DNA from: Tahibacter soli
GTDB lineage: Bacteria; Pseudomonadota; Gammaproteobacteria; Xanthomonadales; Rhodanobacteraceae
Length of the DNA stretch: 64,000 nt
Assembly (NCBI RefSeq): GCF_025717065.2
Contig: NZ_JAOVZO020000014.1
Coordinates: 248,001-312,000, forward strand
Reading direction: 5' to 3'
Positions 34,706 to 43,471 of the stretch are shown piece by piece. The position numbers were made by a program, and so were the translations under genes. The notes beneath the pieces are model-generated. The model did no database searches and had not been told where the DNA came from. It saw only the letters and a list, made by a program, of their open reading frames with translations. Position 1 is the first letter of the stretch, and each line of letters starts with the position of its first letter.

Positions 34706-35895
34706 GGCGCACGTACCCGCTGCGCGAGCGCCGCGATCTGCCGGCCTTCGAGGCGGGTCGCGTCGATCCATCGCACGACGGCATCGGCCGCGTGCGGCTT
34801 TCCCGCCGCGAGCGCGCATTCGAGCGCGATGCGTGCATCGAGCGGTTCCTTCTGCACGGCCCAGTTCTGCAACGCGAGATCCAGCGCGATGTCCGGCGTT
34901 TGCTCGAGCGCCAGCCGGAACCGCGCTTCCTCGCGCAGGTGCACGCGGTCGCCGCGGGCGCGCAGCGCGGCGAAACGATCGCTCAGTGCACGCGCGCCGA
35001 CCGCCGCATCGGCGGACCCGAGCAGGCGGTCGGCCTGCGCCCGGCGCAGCAACAGGTTGTCGACCGGCGTGTCCGATGCGACGAGCGCCGCCACGTCGCC
35101 CGGCCGGTTCGCGTCCAGCAGGAAATCCGCGTACGCGGCGAGCGTGTACGCGTCGCCGGGATCCTTGGCGAGGCTCGTCCGATACCAGTGCTCGGCGTCG
35201 GACCCGCGGTCGAGCCGCTCGGCCAGTTCCGCTTGCAAGGTCATGGCCCAGGTCTGCACGGCAACGGGTTCGTTTGCCAGGCGTTCGCGCGACGTCAGCG
35301 CGTCGAGCGCCGCATACGCGCGCGCCGCCTGCCCGGCCACGCCGTCGACGGCCGCGCGGCAGATCGTGGCGATCGTCGCGGAGGCCGCCGGTTGCGTGTG
35401 CTCGCAGCTGCGTGCGGCGCCCGCGAGATCGCCGGTCACCTGCTGGATCGTCGCAAGGGTCAGCCACGCCTGCGCGTTGCCGGGTTCCCGCGCGGTCGCC
35501 TGTTCGAGATCGCCGCGCGCCGCGTCGAAGGCATGACTGCTCTGCCGGATCGTCGCGCGCAGCAGCAGTACCGGCACCGGAGGCGCGGTCTCGTTCCACC
35601 ACGGCGCCAGCACCGCCTGCGCCTGGCCGAGCTGGCGCGGATCGGAGGTCGCACGCGCTTTCTGCAACTGCCATTGCGCCAGTCGCAACGCGACGTCGAG
35701 ATCGGCCGGGTCGCGCGCCAGCAGGGCGCGCATCGCGCGCACGGCGCGATCGGCCGCGCGGTCCCTGCCGGCCGGAAGCCGTTCGAGCACTTCAGAATCG
35801 CTGGCGGGCCGATAAGGCGCGGCGGCACCGGCCGTGAGCCAGGCACCGAGCAGCGGAACGGCGAGTGCGACCAACCGGAAAGTCGTCATGGGCAT
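34702..35895 (-). CDS. Exported TPR-repeat protein
   Basis: A 397-residue protein with a signal peptide ('RLVALAVPLLGAWLTAGAAA') and tandem tetratricopeptide-like helices ('AWLTLATIQQVTGDLAGAAR', 'AEHWYRTSLAKDPGDAYTLA'). TPR proteins serve as protein-protein scaffolds; here it is periplasmic. It is translationally coupled to the HupE-like gene and lies 40 bp after the DUF4331 gene, so the three probably form one operon. Start could be ATG 35895 or ATG 35889. Confidence 0.82.
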   Translation of the reverse strand: MPMTTFRLVALAVPLLGAWLTAGAAAPYRPASDSEVLERLPAGRDRAADRAVRAMRALLARDPADLDVALRLAQWQLQKARATSDPRQLGQAQAVLAPWWNETAPPVPVLLLRATIRQSSHAFDAARGDLEQATAREPGNAQAWLTLATIQQVTGDLAGAARSCEHTQPAASATIATICRAAVDGVAGQAARAYAALDALTSRERLANEPVAVQTWAMTLQAELAERLDRGSDAEHWYRTSLAKDPGDAYTLAAYADFLLDANRPGDVAALVASDTPVDNLLLRRAQADRLLGSADAAVGARALSDRFAALRARGDRVHLREEARFRLALEQTPDIALDLALQNWAVQKEPLDARIALECALAAGKPHAADAVVRWIDATRLEGRQIAALAQRVRAP

Positions 35896-35935
35896 CGGGA
35901 AGCGGGCCGCCGCGCGGATACGGCGGCCGCGCGTC

Positions 35936-37483
35936 TCAAGGGGTCGGCGGGTTCGACGGCAGGCCGTTCGACCCGTTTGGCGAACCGGGCAGCGGCGTCG
36001 TCAGGTACGGGAACGCGTTGTCGAACTGCGCATCCTCGACGAGCACGCCGTCGGTGTACGGCAGGTCCGCGCTCGCCGGCTTGCCGCTGCCCGGCGGCAA
36101 CAGCACGCCCATCGCCACGCGCAGTTCGATGTCGACCACGTCGTCGCCCGGGCGCCGGCCGTTCGGAAAGCCGGCGGGGTCGCAGCCCGGATTGCTCAGG
36201 GTCAACGCGCCCGCCACGAAGCACGCGGCGGCGCCGAGACTGTTCTGGCTGCCTTTCGGCGTGACCGGCAAGGCCGTGTTCAGGCGAATCATCTCCGACG
36301 CCACGCCGTTGCGCGCCTGGTTGACGCCGGGCACGCCGGTGAGAAACGCGGCCACGAGATCGGTGCGCGGAAATACCGACGGCGCGCGCACGCCGGCGGA
36401 GCCGAACAGGATTTCGACGAGCGCCGGCAGCGAGGGATTGGTGACGTAGGTGGCGAACTGCCCGTCGTCCTTGGGTTCGCTGGCGTTGAATTTGTCCTTG
36501 TCTTTCAAACCGATCACGATCTCGTTGACGAGCGGCATGCCGAGGCGCGACACCTGCACCAGGTTCCGGTCGAGGATGATCTGGCGCAGCGGTTCGTTGC
36601 CGACCAGGCGCGAGCGCGGCAGGCTCGCCGTGGTCCACACGCCGATCACCGCGTCGCCATGCGTCACGCAGGCGATCGGCAGCTCCAGCGCGAGCGACGT
36701 GACGTTCTTGTCCGCGGTGGCGTTGCTGCCGCCGGAGCGGCTGCCGATCACGCGCGACGCCGGCAGGTTCACGAGATCGAAGATCTCGCCGAGATTGACG
36801 CCGAAACCCTCCTTGCGCTGGCCGACGAACAGGCGCCCGGGCATCGGGCAGCCCGGCAGCGTGACGGTGTAGATGTGGCTGTTCGCATAGGCCGCGTAGT
36901 CGGGAATCGACTTGTTGCCGATGTTGTCGATGGGCTTGGCAAACTGGTTCGCGCCGCCGGTCGCGTTGGCGAGCTTGCCGACGACGCCCGCCGGCTGGCG
37001 CCGCGCGCCGTTGATCTGCGACACGGTATACGTTTCAGCATCGTTGCGCGCCGACGCGTCGCCTGCGGCGATCTGGCCGGCGTTGCGCAGCGGAATGGCC
37101 ACGCGCTGGCCGCCGATCGGCAACTCGATGTTCTTCAGGTCGTACTGGAACTTGAACTGGTAGGTCAGGTCCTCGCGCGCGTCGCCGTTGTTGTCGATGT
37201 GGATTTCGTAGACGCCGTCCGGATCGAGCGTGAAGTAGTTCGGACCGCCGTACGAATCCTGCAGCGGCAGGTAGTTCGCGATGATGGTGACGAAATCGGA
37301 CCGCCCCGGCTCGTAGCTGCGAAAGACGTAGAGGTCGGTGCCGTCGAGCTTGGGATACTGCGTGATGCCCGGCGCCTCGCGATGGCTGGAAGCCGCGGCC
37401 GGCAGCGCTGCCGCGGCCAGGCAAACCGTCAAGGCGGCACTCAATGCGGCGCGTATCGACCGGAAACTCGGGTGATGCATCAT
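35936..37483 (-). CDS. Exported DUF4331 protein
   Basis: A 515-residue protein with a signal peptide ('RAALSAALTVCLAAAALPAAA') followed at once by 'SSHREAPGIT', the hallmark beginning of DUF4331 proteins, then 'DLYVFRSYEPGRSDFVTIIA' and 'DGVYEIHIDNNGDAREDLTY'. The biochemical role of the family is not known. ATG 37483 has a good AAGGAG seven bases upstream. It heads the DUF4331 / TPR / HupE set, a neighbourhood I believe recurs in proteobacteria. Confidence 0.88.
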   Translation of the reverse strand: MMHHPSFRSIRAALSAALTVCLAAAALPAAASSHREAPGITQYPKLDGTDLYVFRSYEPGRSDFVTIIANYLPLQDSYGGPNYFTLDPDGVYEIHIDNNGDAREDLTYQFKFQYDLKNIELPIGGQRVAIPLRNAGQIAAGDASARNDAETYTVSQINGARRQPAGVVGKLANATGGANQFAKPIDNIGNKSIPDYAAYANSHIYTVTLPGCPMPGRLFVGQRKEGFGVNLGEIFDLVNLPASRVIGSRSGGSNATADKNVTSLALELPIACVTHGDAVIGVWTTASLPRSRLVGNEPLRQIILDRNLVQVSRLGMPLVNEIVIGLKDKDKFNASEPKDDGQFATYVTNPSLPALVEILFGSAGVRAPSVFPRTDLVAAFLTGVPGVNQARNGVASEMIRLNTALPVTPKGSQNSLGAAACFVAGALTLSNPGCDPAGFPNGRRPGDDVVDIELRVAMGVLLPPGSGKPASADLPYTDGVLVEDAQFDNAFPYLTTPLPGSPNGSNGLPSNPPTP

Positions 37484-37596
37484 GTCGCGCTCCTTGTTGG
37501 AAATTCCGTTGCAGGTTGAACGTCGAGTCCGGCGCATGGCGCCGGTCGCGCCGCCGACGTCGGACATCGGCGGCATCTGGTAGCTGTACGGGAGAA

Positions 37597-37618
37597 GAGG
37601 CCGCACGGATGCGGCCTC
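37597..37618. terminator. GC-rich hairpin between DUF4394 and DUF4331 genes
   Basis: GAGGCCGC-ACGGAT-GCGGCCTC, perfect 8-bp stem. On the minus strand it follows the DUF4394 stop, but no T run follows it. It may be a partial terminator or leader structure. Confidence 0.4.
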
Positions 37619-37700
37619 AGAGGAAGTTTTTCTTCACAAGGCGCACACGTCCCGCGCGGAGTGTTTAAAAGTTTCAACTTCCACCTGGATAAACCTGGAA

Positions 37701-39500
37701 TCAATCGAAGCCGTCGGCAAAGATCACGTCGTCGTAGACGTCCCCGATCGTCAGGCCGACGCTCGCGACGGTACCGTTGCCGATCGGCCCGAAATCCTGC
37801 GCGGCGCCGGTGTCGAGCGCGATCCGGAACAACCGCGTCGAACCACCCACCGTCAGCGCGGCATAGCCGAAGCCGGTCACCGGCAGATTGTTCGCGGCGG
37901 CGGCGGGACCGGGCGGAATGTCGAAGCCGGTCGTCGTCGTGAAATCGACGGGCACGGCGTCGACGGTGACGGCGAGCGGCGACGTCTGCGCGCCGCCGTT
38001 GGGCGGGTTCTGGATGAACAGCCGATCGCCGACCGCATCCAGGGTATACAAAGTTGTCACCGTCGTGCCCGCTACGTTGTTCGTGTAGGCGGCGCCGTGG
38101 ATACCGGCCGCGAGGCCGCTGATCGTCAAGGTGCCGTCCGGATTGATGCCCGCCACCGATCCGGCCATGCCGCCGAGGTCGCCGTCGGCCGGCCCGCCGG
38201 TGATCGGATTGGCGCGGAAGTTCACGCCGTTGGATGCGACCACCCGGACGCGGTCGACGGACGGATTGAACGACACGCCGTAGGTGCCGTCCGGGAGGTC
38301 GACCGTCATGCCGCTGCCGTCGACGAAGGCGATCGTGCCCGGCATGGCGCCGATCATGCTGGCAGCGCCCGTTTGCGGATCGATCCGATAGAGCGAGCCC
38401 GTATTGGCGCCCACGTTGACGCCGAGTGCGATCCACTGCCCCGTTGCGGGCCGCACGTCGAAACCGACCAGACGCTCGCCCGCGGTTACGCCCGTGATCG
38501 CGACGCTGATCGTCGCGGCGGGCGACTGCACCAGGAAGCGTCGAAGACTGGTTCCGCTCGCGTCGAGCGATTGTGCCGAACTCGGCAACGCGGCCACGGC
38601 GATGTCCCGCACGTTCAATCCGCCTAGCGCGCCGACGAACGTCGCGTCGGCGGTCGACAGTTCGACCCGATACAGCCCGCTGGCGCCGGCGACCGTAAAG
38701 GCCCCGTACGCGAGGCCCGACGCCGCCGTGTTGGACGTGCCGACGTCGATGCCGGCCGGTATGTCGAAGCCGCTCTCGGCGTTGATGTCCAGCGGACTGC
38801 CGGCGAGCATCAGCGGTTTCGCGCTCGTCAGCGTTCCGGCGTTCGGCGGATTGACGATGAAGAGTCGATCGCTCGCGGCATCGATCGCGTACAGCGTGGT
38901 GGCGGCGACGTTCGCCCGGTTGTTGGTGTAGGCCGTCGCATCGAACGTCGTACCTGCGCCGTTCGCGGAACCATCCGGGTTGACGCCCGCGACGGAACCG
39001 GCGGCCATGCCGAGATCGCCGTCGACCAGGGCGCCGGTATTGGGATTCATGCGAAACGACTGGCCGCTGCCGGTGATCACGCGCAGGCGGTCCACGGTCG
39101 GATTGAAATCGATATCGAACGCGGTGCCCGTGATCGGCAGCGCAGCGCCGCCGGCGTCGACGAACGCACCGGCGGGACCGATTGCCGTCGCGTTTGCCGA
39201 GCCGGCGCGGCTTTCAACGAGGTACAGCTGCACCGACGACGTGCTCGCGTTGTAGCCGAGCCCGTACAGACGGTTGTTCTGCGGGCGCACGTCGATGGCG
39301 ACCAGTGCATCACCGGGCGCCAGTCCTCCGACCGGCAACACCGTAGCCGGCGAACCGGGCGTCGCGTCGTCGACGGTCGCCAGACCGTTGGTGGTCGTCA
39401 ACACGTAAAGCGTATGTGCGGACGCGGGCACCGCGAATGCCAGCGCTAATACTGCGCAAGCCGTGCGAGCGAGCGGAATGGAAAAAAGGAATTGGTACAT
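37701..39500 (-). CDS. Exported DUF4394 protein with two repeat halves
   Basis: A 599-residue secreted protein. Signal peptide 'ARTACAVLALAFAVPASA'. Two DUF4394 domains lie in tandem, and the same blocks recur in each half ('AGSVAGVNPDGSANG' / 'AGSVAGINPDGTL'; 'DRLFIVNPPNAG' / 'DRLFIQNPPNGG'; 'GFDIPAG' / 'GFDIPPG'). A beta-propeller-like fold is plausible. The protein ends 'DDVIFADGFD', a C-terminal motif also seen in modified form at 43472-44092, probably a sorting or processing tag. ATG 39500 has AAAGGAAA upstream. The role is unknown. Confidence 0.87.
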   Translation of the reverse strand: MYQFLFSIPLARTACAVLALAFAVPASAHTLYVLTTTNGLATVDDATPGSPATVLPVGGLAPGDALVAIDVRPQNNRLYGLGYNASTSSVQLYLVESRAGSANATAIGPAGAFVDAGGAALPITGTAFDIDFNPTVDRLRVITGSGQSFRMNPNTGALVDGDLGMAAGSVAGVNPDGSANGAGTTFDATAYTNNRANVAATTLYAIDAASDRLFIVNPPNAGTLTSAKPLMLAGSPLDINAESGFDIPAGIDVGTSNTAASGLAYGAFTVAGASGLYRVELSTADATFVGALGGLNVRDIAVAALPSSAQSLDASGTSLRRFLVQSPAATISVAITGVTAGERLVGFDVRPATGQWIALGVNVGANTGSLYRIDPQTGAASMIGAMPGTIAFVDGSGMTVDLPDGTYGVSFNPSVDRVRVVASNGVNFRANPITGGPADGDLGGMAGSVAGINPDGTLTISGLAAGIHGAAYTNNVAGTTVTTLYTLDAVGDRLFIQNPPNGGAQTSPLAVTVDAVPVDFTTTTGFDIPPGPAAAANNLPVTGFGYAALTVGGSTRLFRIALDTGAAQDFGPIGNGTVASVGLTIGDVYDDVIFADGFD

Positions 39501-39840
39501 AGCAGTTTCCTTTGCGTTGCCTAGGGGGCCGCGCCCCTCCCCTGCGCCTGCGCAGGCACGGTCCGGGGACTTACGAGTCCGGTGCGTCAGGCGGATTCAG
39601 CTCGCGCAAAAGAATGAAGTGAAGGGGGCGTGACGACGGAGGCGGCATCACCTCGTCACGACGGTGACCTCATCTGCGACGCAGGCAGTGCGTAGCGAAC
39701 GCGGTACCGCGCGAGGGGCGCCAAACCGGCACACCGGTTCGGCAAGCCCCTGCCGGCCGGTGCTGCCGTGGACTCGCGTCCCGCATGCATCCGTCCCGTG
39801 GTCCTTCCCGTACGGGAATGGAATGCCACGGGAGGGGAAC
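39501..39840. promoter_or_regulatory. Divergent promoter region of DUF4394 gene and TonB receptor
   Basis: A 340-bp gap between divergent genes with several GC-rich hairpins (for example around 39516-39560). I looked for a cobalamin-riboswitch-like arrangement in front of the TonB receptor and did not find one. No specific operator identified. Confidence 0.35.
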
Positions 39841-41904
39841 ATGACGCATTTTGGACGTGTAGCGTTCGCAACATCGCTGGCATTGCTGCCCGGCATGTAT
39901 GCCTTCGGTGTCGGAGTTCCCGCGACGCGCCTGCCTCTCGTGGAGGTCGCCGGCAGCCCTGATGCGGAGCAGCTGGCACAGGCCGATGCCGCCTCGGCCG
40001 GCGTCGTGACGCAGGAGCAGATCGAAAACCGCCCGATATCGCGGCCGGCGGAAGTGCTGGAGGTGGTGCCGGGCCTGATCGCGACGCAGCACAGCGGCGG
40101 CGGCAAGGCGAACCATTATTTCCTGCGGGGCTTCAATCTCGATCACGGGACCGACCTGTCGACCTTCATCGACGGCGTGCCGAACAATCTGCGCACGCAC
40201 GGCCACGGACAGGGCTACAACGACCTCAACGGCCTGATTCCGGAACTGATCGACACGATCGAATATCGCAAGGGGCCTTACTACGCGGAGGACGGCGACT
40301 TTTCGTCGGCCGGCTCGGTGCACATCCGCTACAAGGACCGGCTCGACGGCGATTTCTACCAGCTCACGGCCGGAGAGCACGGCTACGGCCGGGTCGTCGG
40401 CGGCGCATCCGGCGAGGCGAGCGCGGGCCACTGGCTCGCGGCGGCCGACGTCGCGGTCTACGACGGCCCCTGGGCCAAGGAAGGCAACGAACGCAAGGTA
40501 TCGATGCTCGGCCGGTACCCCGGCGGCGACGCGTCGGAGGGCTATCAAGTCAACCTGACGGTCTACCGCAACGGCTGGGATTCGAGCGACCAGGTCCCGC
40601 TGCGCGCCGTCGAGGCGGGGATCATCGACAGCGACGGCCAGATCGACCCCTTTCTCGGCGGATCGACCTCCCGCTACACCGCTTCCGGCGAATACCACGC
40701 GCCGATCGGCGAGGGACGCCTGCTCGTCAACGCCTATGCCGTCCACTACGCGTTCGGCCTGTATTCGAATTTCACCTACTTCCTCGACGATCCGGCAAAC
40801 GGCGACGAGTTCGAGCAGCGCGACGACCGGAACTACTACGGCGGCACGGTAAAATATGTCCAACAATGGAATTCAGGCGGTATTCCACAAGAGTTCGCGG
40901 CGGGCGTCGAAACGCGGTTCGACGACATCGTCACCGTCGGCCTCTACCACACGCAGGCGCTACGGCGCACCGGCACCGTGCGCGAGGATTCGGTGAAAGA
41001 GGGATCGGTCGCGGGCTTCGTCAGCTACTCGGCGCGCTGGACGAACCGGCTCCGCACGGTGATCGGCGCCCGCTACGACTACTACCATGCGACCGTCGAC
41101 AGCAACATCGCCGCGAATTCCGGCACGGCGACCGACCGGCGCGCGAGCCCGAAGCTGAGCCTGATCCTCGGCCCGTGGCGAAACACCGAAGTGTTCGCCA
41201 ACGTCGGCCGCGGCTTTCATTCCAACGATGCGCGCGGCGGCACCCTGCGCGTCGATCCGAACGATCCGGGCCAGGCCGCGGCGTCGCAGGAACTGCTCGT
41301 GCCGACGACGGGCCAGGAAATCGGCATTCGCACCAACCCGACGGAAACCCTTACCGTGACCGGCTCGCTGTGGCATCTGAAGATCGGCTCGGAGCTGGTG
41401 TTCGCCGGCGACGGCGGGACCACGGAGCCGAGCTATCCGTCGACGCGCACCGGCATCGAGTTGTCGGCGTACTACCGGCCGCTGCCGTGGCTCCTGATCG
41501 ACGCCGACTATGCGCGCTCGCGGGCACGCTTCAGCAACGCCAATCCCGCCGGCAACCGTATTCCCAATGCGGTCGAACGCGTCGCCTCGGTCGGCGCCGA
41601 GTTCAGCGGTCCCGACCGATGGTCCGGCGGACTGCGCTATCGCTTCCTGGGCCCCGCGCCGCTGATCGAGGACAACAGCGCGCGCGCACGCTCGACGACC
41701 ATCGTGAATGCGGAAATCGGGTATCGACTCGACGATCGTTTCAAGCTCTCCGTCGAGGTATTGAACGCGCTCGACAGCCGCCAGAACGACATCACCTACT
41801 TCTACGACTCGCAGCTCGCCGGAGAGTCGAGCCCGGTGTCGGACTTCCACTTCCATCCCGTCGAACAACGTCAGTTTCGAATCACCCTGCATGGAAGGTT
41901 CTGA
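39841..41904 (+). CDS. TonB-dependent outer-membrane receptor
   Basis: This 687-residue protein has a signal peptide, then a plug domain ('ISRPAEVLEVVPGLIATQHS', 'NHYFLRGFNLDHGTDLSTFI', 'DTIEYRKGPYYAEDGDFSSAG') and a 22-strand barrel ending in '...RQFRITLHGRF' with terminal Phe. Such receptors import siderophores, cobalamin, sugars or metals using TonB energy. The substrate cannot be read here; the neighbouring HupE-like gene hints at a metal. ATG 39841 has GGAGGGG just upstream. A longer upstream frame without a signal peptide was rejected. Confidence 0.92.
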   Translation: MTHFGRVAFATSLALLPGMYAFGVGVPATRLPLVEVAGSPDAEQLAQADAASAGVVTQEQIENRPISRPAEVLEVVPGLIATQHSGGGKANHYFLRGFNLDHGTDLSTFIDGVPNNLRTHGHGQGYNDLNGLIPELIDTIEYRKGPYYAEDGDFSSAGSVHIRYKDRLDGDFYQLTAGEHGYGRVVGGASGEASAGHWLAAADVAVYDGPWAKEGNERKVSMLGRYPGGDASEGYQVNLTVYRNGWDSSDQVPLRAVEAGIIDSDGQIDPFLGGSTSRYTASGEYHAPIGEGRLLVNAYAVHYAFGLYSNFTYFLDDPANGDEFEQRDDRNYYGGTVKYVQQWNSGGIPQEFAAGVETRFDDIVTVGLYHTQALRRTGTVREDSVKEGSVAGFVSYSARWTNRLRTVIGARYDYYHATVDSNIAANSGTATDRRASPKLSLILGPWRNTEVFANVGRGFHSNDARGGTLRVDPNDPGQAAASQELLVPTTGQEIGIRTNPTETLTVTGSLWHLKIGSELVFAGDGGTTEPSYPSTRTGIELSAYYRPLPWLLIDADYARSRARFSNANPAGNRIPNAVERVASVGAEFSGPDRWSGGLRYRFLGPAPLIEDNSARARSTTIVNAEIGYRLDDRFKLSVEVLNALDSRQNDITYFYDSQLAGESSPVSDFHFHPVEQRQFRITLHGRF

Positions 41905-42259
41905 CGCCGCTGCCCTCAAGGTCATTGTCGGTGACCACGTCATCAACGACCGCCGCGGCGAATGGGCTCCAACTCCGACGAGCGGCGGCCAGCGTCTCAT
42001 CGATGGTCGCAGGCGTGCCGGGGTTCAGCGTAAACGGACCGGTCACATCGGCCACGATCACGGAAGCCGGCGAGTTGGAAAAAACGGGCGTAGCGCCGCT
42101 CGACCAGCTATCCCGCAGCTGCAGATTCACGCGCGGGCTGTTGAAGGTGGCGGGCGACGCGACCAGGTGGCTCATGTACAAGGAGGGCAGCCGCCCACCC
42201 TGCGCGGCCCCGGCCGGCGGCGATGCCAGTAGCGGCAGCAAAGACAAGAGAAATTTCAT
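41882..42259 (-). CDS. Small exported hypothetical protein
   Basis: A 125-residue protein with a signal peptide ('MKFLLSLLPLLASPPAGAAQ') and a good GAAGGG before ATG 42259. The mature part has no recognised domain. Its 3' end overlaps the convergent TonB-receptor gene by 23 bp. The signal peptide and ribosome-binding site favour a real gene; the overlap and lack of family keep the confidence moderate. Confidence 0.55.
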   Translation of the reverse strand: MKFLLSLLPLLASPPAGAAQGGRLPSLYMSHLVASPATFNSPRVNLQLRDSWSSGATPVFSNSPASVIVADVTGPFTLNPGTPATIDETLAAARRSWSPFAAAVVDDVVTDNDLEGSGVRTFHAG

Positions 42260-42498
42260 GTGCCCTTCCCCCTGGAATGCCGCGACTGGCGGGAACAGCA
42301 GCGTGCCGAGATCCAGTCCCGCGGACGGCGCAGGGGCCAGTAGGCACGACGATGCCGGTCGATCGGGCTGTCGCGAAGCGCATTGTCGCGATTTCGACTA
42401 TCGCCAAAGATGGCTCTGGAGGCCAGAAACCCTTAGATTTACGGTGCCCAATGGCCGTCGCTCGATAACGAGCGGTGCATACAGAGACCAAGAGAACC

Positions 42499-42882
42499 AT
42501 GGCCACCAAATCCACTGCCAAGAAATCCACCAAGACGAAAGCTGCCGCCAAGCCGGCGGGCGCGATCAAGCCGATCAAGGACGCCCTCGGCAAGTCCGCT
42601 TTGATTGCGCATCTCGCCGAGCGTGCCGGGGTCGAGCCGAAGCAGGTCAAGGCCGTACTGGCCGCACTCGAGCACACCGTGCTCGGCTCCGTGCACAAGA
42701 ATGGCGCGGGCACCTTCACCGTCCCCGGCCTGTTCAAGATCAACGCCGTCAAGGTGCCGGCCAAGCCGAAGCGCAAGGGCAAGAATCCGTTCACGGGCGA
42801 AGAACAGGTGTTCGCCGCGAAGCCGGCCACCGTCAAGGTCAAGGTGCGCCCGCTGAAGAAGCTCAAGGACGCCGCCCTTTGA
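42499..42882 (+). CDS. HU-family DNA-binding protein with basic N-terminal tail
   Basis: A 127-residue nucleoid-type protein. The N-terminal 35 residues are Lys/Ala/Thr-rich ('KSTAKKSTKTKAAAKPAG', histone H1-like), and the HU/IHF fold follows ('KSALIAHLAERAGVEPKQVK', 'GAGTFTVPGLFKINAVKVPA'). The DNA-wrapping arm has 'GKNPFTGEE' where HU usually has RNP. ATG 42499 is preceded by AAGAGA. It probably shapes chromosomal DNA; no operon partner. Confidence 0.9.
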   Translation: MATKSTAKKSTKTKAAAKPAGAIKPIKDALGKSALIAHLAERAGVEPKQVKAVLAALEHTVLGSVHKNGAGTFTVPGLFKINAVKVPAKPKRKGKNPFTGEEQVFAAKPATVKVKVRPLKKLKDAAL

Positions 42883-42891
42883 TGTAAACCC

Positions 42892-42942
42892 GGCACACGC
42901 AGGAATCCGAGTCGTGGCTTCCAATGGATACCTGCGTGTGCC
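42892..42942. repeat. REP-like palindromic repeat
   Basis: GGCACACGCAGG (42892-42903) and CCTGCGTGTGCC (42931-42942) form a perfect 12-bp stem, extended by AATCC/GGATA with one mismatch. Translated, it gives 'RIPACAG', a spurious peptide I associate with dispersed intergenic repeats in Xanthomonas-like genomes. It lies right after the HU gene and may also act as its transcription terminator. Confidence 0.6.
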
Positions 42943-42959
42943 AGCTCGATGTCGCCGAG

Positions 42960-43259
42960 TCACCCGCGTGAGCGGGCAAGCCGTTCTATCGCGGCGATGG
43001 CGGCGAGCATACGCTCGCGCGCGGCGGGGTTGGCCGAATGCACGTGGATCCGCGGCGGGACGAAACCGTGCATGGCCACCGCTTCCTCGATCCAGGCAAC
43101 GACGTCATAGCCTGTGCCGCGCGCATCGTCGCCGAGGTCGTGATCGAGACTGAGCTCGGCTACGCCGCCTTGCCGCATCAGCGCAATGGCTTCGTCAGGC
43201 CAGTAGACGCGCGTCCAGCCGGAAGGCGTGGGGCGTTCGTCGTCGAGGTAAACGCGCAT
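42960..43259 (-). CDS. Cyclic-phosphate-class receiver-domain protein
   Basis: A 99-residue single-domain protein: 'MRVYLDDERPTPSGWTRVYW', 'AELSLDHDLGDDARGTGYDV' and 'RIHVHSANPAARERMLAAI'. This pattern (early DDE, LDHDLG and HSANP) is that of the receiver-like family linked to cyclic-phosphate processing, not of a phospho-response regulator. Substrate unknown. ATG 43259 begins exactly at the domain; ATG 43298 is an alternative. It is transcribed toward the HU gene. Confidence 0.82.
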   Translation of the reverse strand: MRVYLDDERPTPSGWTRVYWPDEAIALMRQGGVAELSLDHDLGDDARGTGYDVVAWIEEAVAMHGFVPPRIHVHSANPAARERMLAAIAAIERLARSRG

Positions 43260-43471
43260 TCCAGTGGCGTCTTCGGCAGGTGTCACGAGCTTGCGCATGG
43301 CATGAGCATGCGCGACGGCCGATGTGCCGGCAACTGCGGGCAAGCTGACGTTATGCCTTCGATTGCAGGCCGCGACCTCCGCCAGGCGTTTTCCGCGCCG
43401 TGGCGCGAATCTCCCCGGAACGTCGTTCGAGTCGGCAAGCCCATCCGGCGACTGCTCCCGACAAGAAGGCC

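Noticed and set aside
33659-35536. Open frame of 625 codons on the plus strand
   Set aside because: Antisense to the HupE-like and TPR genes, which have signal peptides and domain motifs. High GC in third positions creates such shadows.
39501-39840. Cobalamin riboswitch before the TonB receptor
   Set aside because: I looked for the conserved core blocks and did not find them in the right order; only general GC-rich hairpins are present.
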